A stretch of 64,000 nt of DNA from Gigaspora rosea (lineage: Eukaryota; Glomeromycota; Glomeromycetes; Diversisporales; Gigasporaceae), in assembly GCA_003550325.1 (NCBI GenBank), contig QKWP01001877.1:1-64000 (forward strand). The letters are read 5' to 3'. The position numbers and the translations under genes are program-made. Below the pieces are notes generated by a model. It ran no database searches and was not told the origin of the DNA. It was given only the letters and a program-made list of their open reading frames with translations. Shown piece after piece: positions 60,250-64,000 of the stretch; position 1 is the first letter of the stretch, and each line of letters begins with the position of its first letter.

Positions 60250-63147
60250 AGGCAAGTATAATTTATAAAATTTCTCCGATTTATTCTAATTTAAATCCTT
60301 TTAATGTTCAGAATGTAAGTAGATATTTGTGATATTCATGATAAATAAAGTTTATATTCTTAATTAACTTTTAATTATTATTTTAGTTGGTAGGTAATTT
60401 TATTATTGAGTAGGTTGATCTTAGACCAAATTTTCGGATTTTGGGAATTGCCATATTACGTGATTATATGACTGAGTTATGTTTAGGATAAAATTTGCAT
60501 GATTCGGAATCATACATTAATATGCACGACTCGGAACCATGCAATTTTCTAAATTTGCTAATTTTAAGTTCAACGAGATCTAAAAAAGGGGAACGGACGT
60601 CTAAAACGAAGCAGTTTCTTATAATATATATTTTATCGAATTAACTTTAGGGTTATATTAGGTTTAGGTAGGCTTAGGTAATTATATATAAGCAAACTTG
60701 CCTTCCCGACATTTTTAATTAACCCACCCAAGGTACTGTAGGTTTAGCTGCCGTTTTTGATAATAACCTAAAAAGAAAAAAGGTTCAGATTACACGTCAG
60801 TTTGTATATCGTTTGGCACGTGATGGTTGATTTTACGTCTGAGGAAAATTATTACCGTATATAAAAATAACCAAATAACCTCCTTTTTGTCAAATTATTA
60901 GGAAGTATATTATGTTTATTATTAAATAATTATTTAATTATGTACTAGCTTTGTAATGTATACTAATTACTTTAGGTCATGTCAAAATATTAGCTTGTAA
61001 GTATATATTTATCATATTCTTCTTAATTCAATTTGAATTTTAATTTACTAATAAATTAAATATTTTACTGTTCAATTTACAAGTCTTTAATAAATAATAT
61101 AATTCTAAATTATTCTATTAATTTAGGTGGTATGTATGCTTTATTACTTGAGTTTATTTTTACGTCGTATTTTATTAATACAATTATAATGTCTTTCTTT
61201 TAGTTCGTAAATTTCTAAAAGCTTAACGTTAAACCATTTAAATACTAATATAAAAGTATGATTTTTCATGGTATATGCAAATATATGCATATCTGAATAT
61301 TGTTAATTTAGAACGTCATCTCGATTCAAGGTGAGTAATTATTTAGATTCATTATGAACTTAATGCTTTATTACAGTTATAAATACACATATACATTTAA
61401 TTTTTTTTTTTTATATTATAAACTTAAAAACATATCTCAATTTTTTATTTATAATTAGCGGGTAAATAGGTAATGCAGCTTTACATATTTATTTTAAATT
61501 CATACTACAGTATTAATCTAATTTAATTACTGTGACATTTATTTTTTTAGCTGAGGTAATTATAGGATTTGAATATATTTAGCTTTTTTATTATTGTTAT
61601 GAAGTAAACTTTTAGTTAAACTATATTTTTTTAATTTACATATGATATTTATTTAAATCTTTGATATTCTTTATTTTAATGCTTTAATAAAATTTCTTTA
61701 ATAAGCTATATTATAAATTCTTTCATCAATTTAAGATGGTAAGAATTAAATTATTAATTTTTATTTATCGATTTATAGTTCAATTAATATTAACTTTATT
61801 GCTTTTATATATAGCCAGTAAGTACTGTATATTTGAAAAATTAATAATATTTCGCTAATTGGCTGTAAAATATATACATTTGAGAATGCATGCATATATT
61901 CGTTATATATCTTATCGGTTCAACTTTTTATTTTACTGTATGGAATATTAAGTATTTAATAATTTTATAAACTATAATGCTTTTAGCGGGTAAGTATAAG
62001 CTGTATAATACTTACACTAACCTTTCAAATAGTAATAATTTTTTAATAAAACATTAGATAGTAAGTATTTAAGTATATTCTGTACAGTACATACTGTAAT
62101 CAAAAGTTTATATATAATTCTGTTTTTAAATTAATTTTATAATTTATAGCTAGTAAGTTCAATAAATTCAAATTTATGATTCTGATATATATTCCTTACC
62201 TATATAAACCTTTACAAATACTAACTCAAAATAAATTAAAGTGTATTTTTAATAACTCATTTATATAATATTTGGTAAGTATACACTTTTTATAGTAATT
62301 CAAATAATTTTTTCTAATTGAATTTTTATTAAATTATTTATAACATCTTAGTGTTGTTTTTAACTATTTTAATAATAATTTAAATTATTTAGTTGTAAAT
62401 ATAAATTATAAATACGTTGTTTTGTCAATTCGAATGAATTTCAATAATAATCATATGTAATGCTAATTTTGCCAATAATTAGCTTGTAATATAAATATTT
62501 CATAAATGACAATTTTAAATTAGGATCTTAATTGGTTTATATAATTTATAATTTTTTTAGATCTTATGTATATATTTTTATTTCACAGAAAAACACTTAC
62601 AAATAAATCTTTTAAATTTTAGATAGTAAGTATTTATTGAAATTGAAGATTTGTTTTTATACTGTACCAAATTTACTAAATTTTTTAATATATTTAATTT
62701 TTAGTTCGTAAGTACTTTATGCATATTTAATTTTAAATACAGTATAGCTATTTTTTTTTTAATTTTCAATATTATATAATCACTATTAAATTTTAGATGG
62801 TAATTATGTGCACAATTTGTATTTTTATAAATTAAAATTAAAAATTTAAGTAATAAATATTGTATATAATAAATTTAGAGGATAAGTATAACTATATTTT
62901 TAATAGTTTAAATAACTTTTTTTGCTACTTTATTAATATATTTAATACATGAACCTTATTTCTAAATCAGATTGTAAAAATAAAATTTATATTTGCTATT
63001 TATTAAGAAAGTTTTTTAATATTTTATAATTAATTTATTATCTATTATATATTTTTTTTTTTAGCTTCACTTAATTTGGAAAAAAGAAACATAAAAAATT
63101 TTCGCTGAGTTTAAGTGTAAAGAAAAACAAGGATAATATTTTAGCAG
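60250..63147 (+). other. array of 3-nt micro-exons between consecutive introns (putative micro-ex­on gene)
   Basis: Eighteen times an acceptor-like (T)AG is followed by exactly three bases and a donor-like GTAAGT/GTATGT/GTAAxx. The triplets are AAT 60312, TTG 60387, GAA 60902, CTT 60994, GTG 61127, TTC 61204, CGG 61459, ATG 61736, CCA 61815, CGG 61987, ATA 62058, CTA 62150, CTT 62483, ATA 62623, TTC 62705, ATG 62797, ATT 62971 and CAG 63145. Two more sites keep the 3-base spacing but have one damaged splice base (TTG 62272, AGG 62879). Other candidate exons are 6 nt (60250), 19 nt (61312-61330), 5 nt (61551), 2 nt (62393) and 7 nt (62561-62567). The 19+5 and 2+7 pairs each restore the frame. 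The intervening introns are mostly 55-180 bases, not alike in sequence, and many have CTAAC/CTAAT branch-point-like words. In phase 0 the series is stop-free and runs into an exon at 63065 that ends LHLIWKKET and stops at 63094. No homologue is known to me. Confidence 0.55.
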
Positions 63148-64000
63148 GTAATTATTAAATAAAAATATTTATTTAACAATATATAAATAAATAAATAATT
63201 TTATTTTATATCTTTAAGTGATCAGAATATAGAAAAGATGATATATTGAAACATAAAATATTAGAGACTAAGTAATCAAAGCTATATTAGGTGTATTAAT
63301 AATTTTAATATGATTAGATTTCATCAGTGAAATTAAAAATGAATGAATAAAATATCATTTTAATTCGATTACTTATAAAGAAAAGTACAAAATTCTAAAT
63401 AATTCCTCTAAATATTGCGCTTCTTTTTCCAATTTCTTTTGAGTGAAATCTCTTTATAAGAACTATCTCTAAAAAGTTATCCATTTTTTGCAAAAGTTCT
63501 AGTAAATTTTTTTGGTTGTACTTATGGTACAAATTTGTTTTTTAATAAATTTATATATTCTATTAGTTGAACACCAAAAATTTGTATATTAACATAAAAT
63601 ATTCAAACATAACTTTGTTTTGTTTTTTGACATCTTGTAGACATTTTGTAAGCAATTCCTTGTTTTTTTAATGAGTTGAATCAGTTTGAAATTTTTAATA
63701 AATATATTACTGACTGTTATATCGATATATATCAATAGCGATAATGATTGTTTTTTCATATAACATAGTTTTGATTACTTAGTCCGTTTATCACCCTAAT
63801 ATAAAATATGTTTTTATTTTTGTTTTTGGAAAAATTTTTTTTCTTAATTACGTTAATCAACCTCCTGTGACATGTGCTACAGTGTGCGACACCTAAAGTC
63901 TAAAATAATTTCAAAAATTAATAGCTCATGATACAGAAAAGATAAAAAAAAGGAAGCTGCTAAATTGTAGCCAAGCTAATTTGCTACAACTTAATGACTT
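63148..64000. other. AT-rich 3' flank, no gene seen
   Basis: Follows the micro-exon array. A GTAATT donor-like site at 63148 and TTTAAG near 63218 may mean the transcript continues, but no terminal exon is clear. A minus-strand frame of about 30 codons near 63395-63500 is too short to call. Confidence 0.4.

Noticed and set aside
60312-63147. Micro-exon triplets as target-site duplications of introner-like elements
   Set aside because: Neighbouring triplets differ and the introns are not alike in sequence, so a shared inserting element is not supported.

Overview
The window looks like a piece of an arbuscular mycorrhizal fungus genome (Glomeromycotina, Rhizophagus-like). It is very AT-rich and full of decayed transposons. 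Genes are sparse and split by many short introns. TPR-repeat gene debris is present. All positions, splice sites and translations below were read by eye from the sequence. No database search or transcript data was available.

Five genes could be rebuilt exon by exon into complete open frames. They are a complex I accessory subunit of the NDUFA8 type (19-930, +); two tandem paralogous Myb/SANT-repeat genes (9538-10367 and 14251-14996, both -); a stand-alone class II diterpene-cyclase-like enzyme of six exons and 664 residues (22097-24486, +); and a glutamate decarboxylase of twelve exons and 496 residues (45838-48815, -). Several of these use very small exons: 26 nt in both Myb genes, 13 nt in the cyclase and 21 nt in the decarboxylase.

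The rest is mostly mobile DNA. Positions 1.9-7.2 kb carry foldback MITEs, two copies of a poly-A-tailed retroelement, and a tRNA-headed SINE with a 797-bp hAT element inserted in it, both with target-site duplications. Positions 29.0-37.8 kb are one large palindromic element interrupted by a 4.1-kb hAT transposon (broken BED-finger transposase) and a 3.5-kb 5'-truncated LINE. Positions 39.7-44 kb hold decayed TPR-coding repeats. Small MITEs (hAT-like, pogo-like and foldback) are scattered from 16 to 60 kb.

The most unusual stretch is 60.25-63.15 kb, where an intron-acceptor-like TAG and an intron-donor-like GTAAGT occur about twenty times with exactly three bases between them. It reads like a chain of 3-nt micro-exons separated by 55-240-nt introns. 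A signal-peptide-like first exon lies just upstream, and a terminal exon lies at the far end. If transcribed and spliced as drawn, this would be a micro-exon gene in which each exon adds one codon.

Three single N characters (4246, 15407, 30654) mark unresolved assembly. Two of them are flanked by long direct repeats and are probably unmerged contig overlaps.
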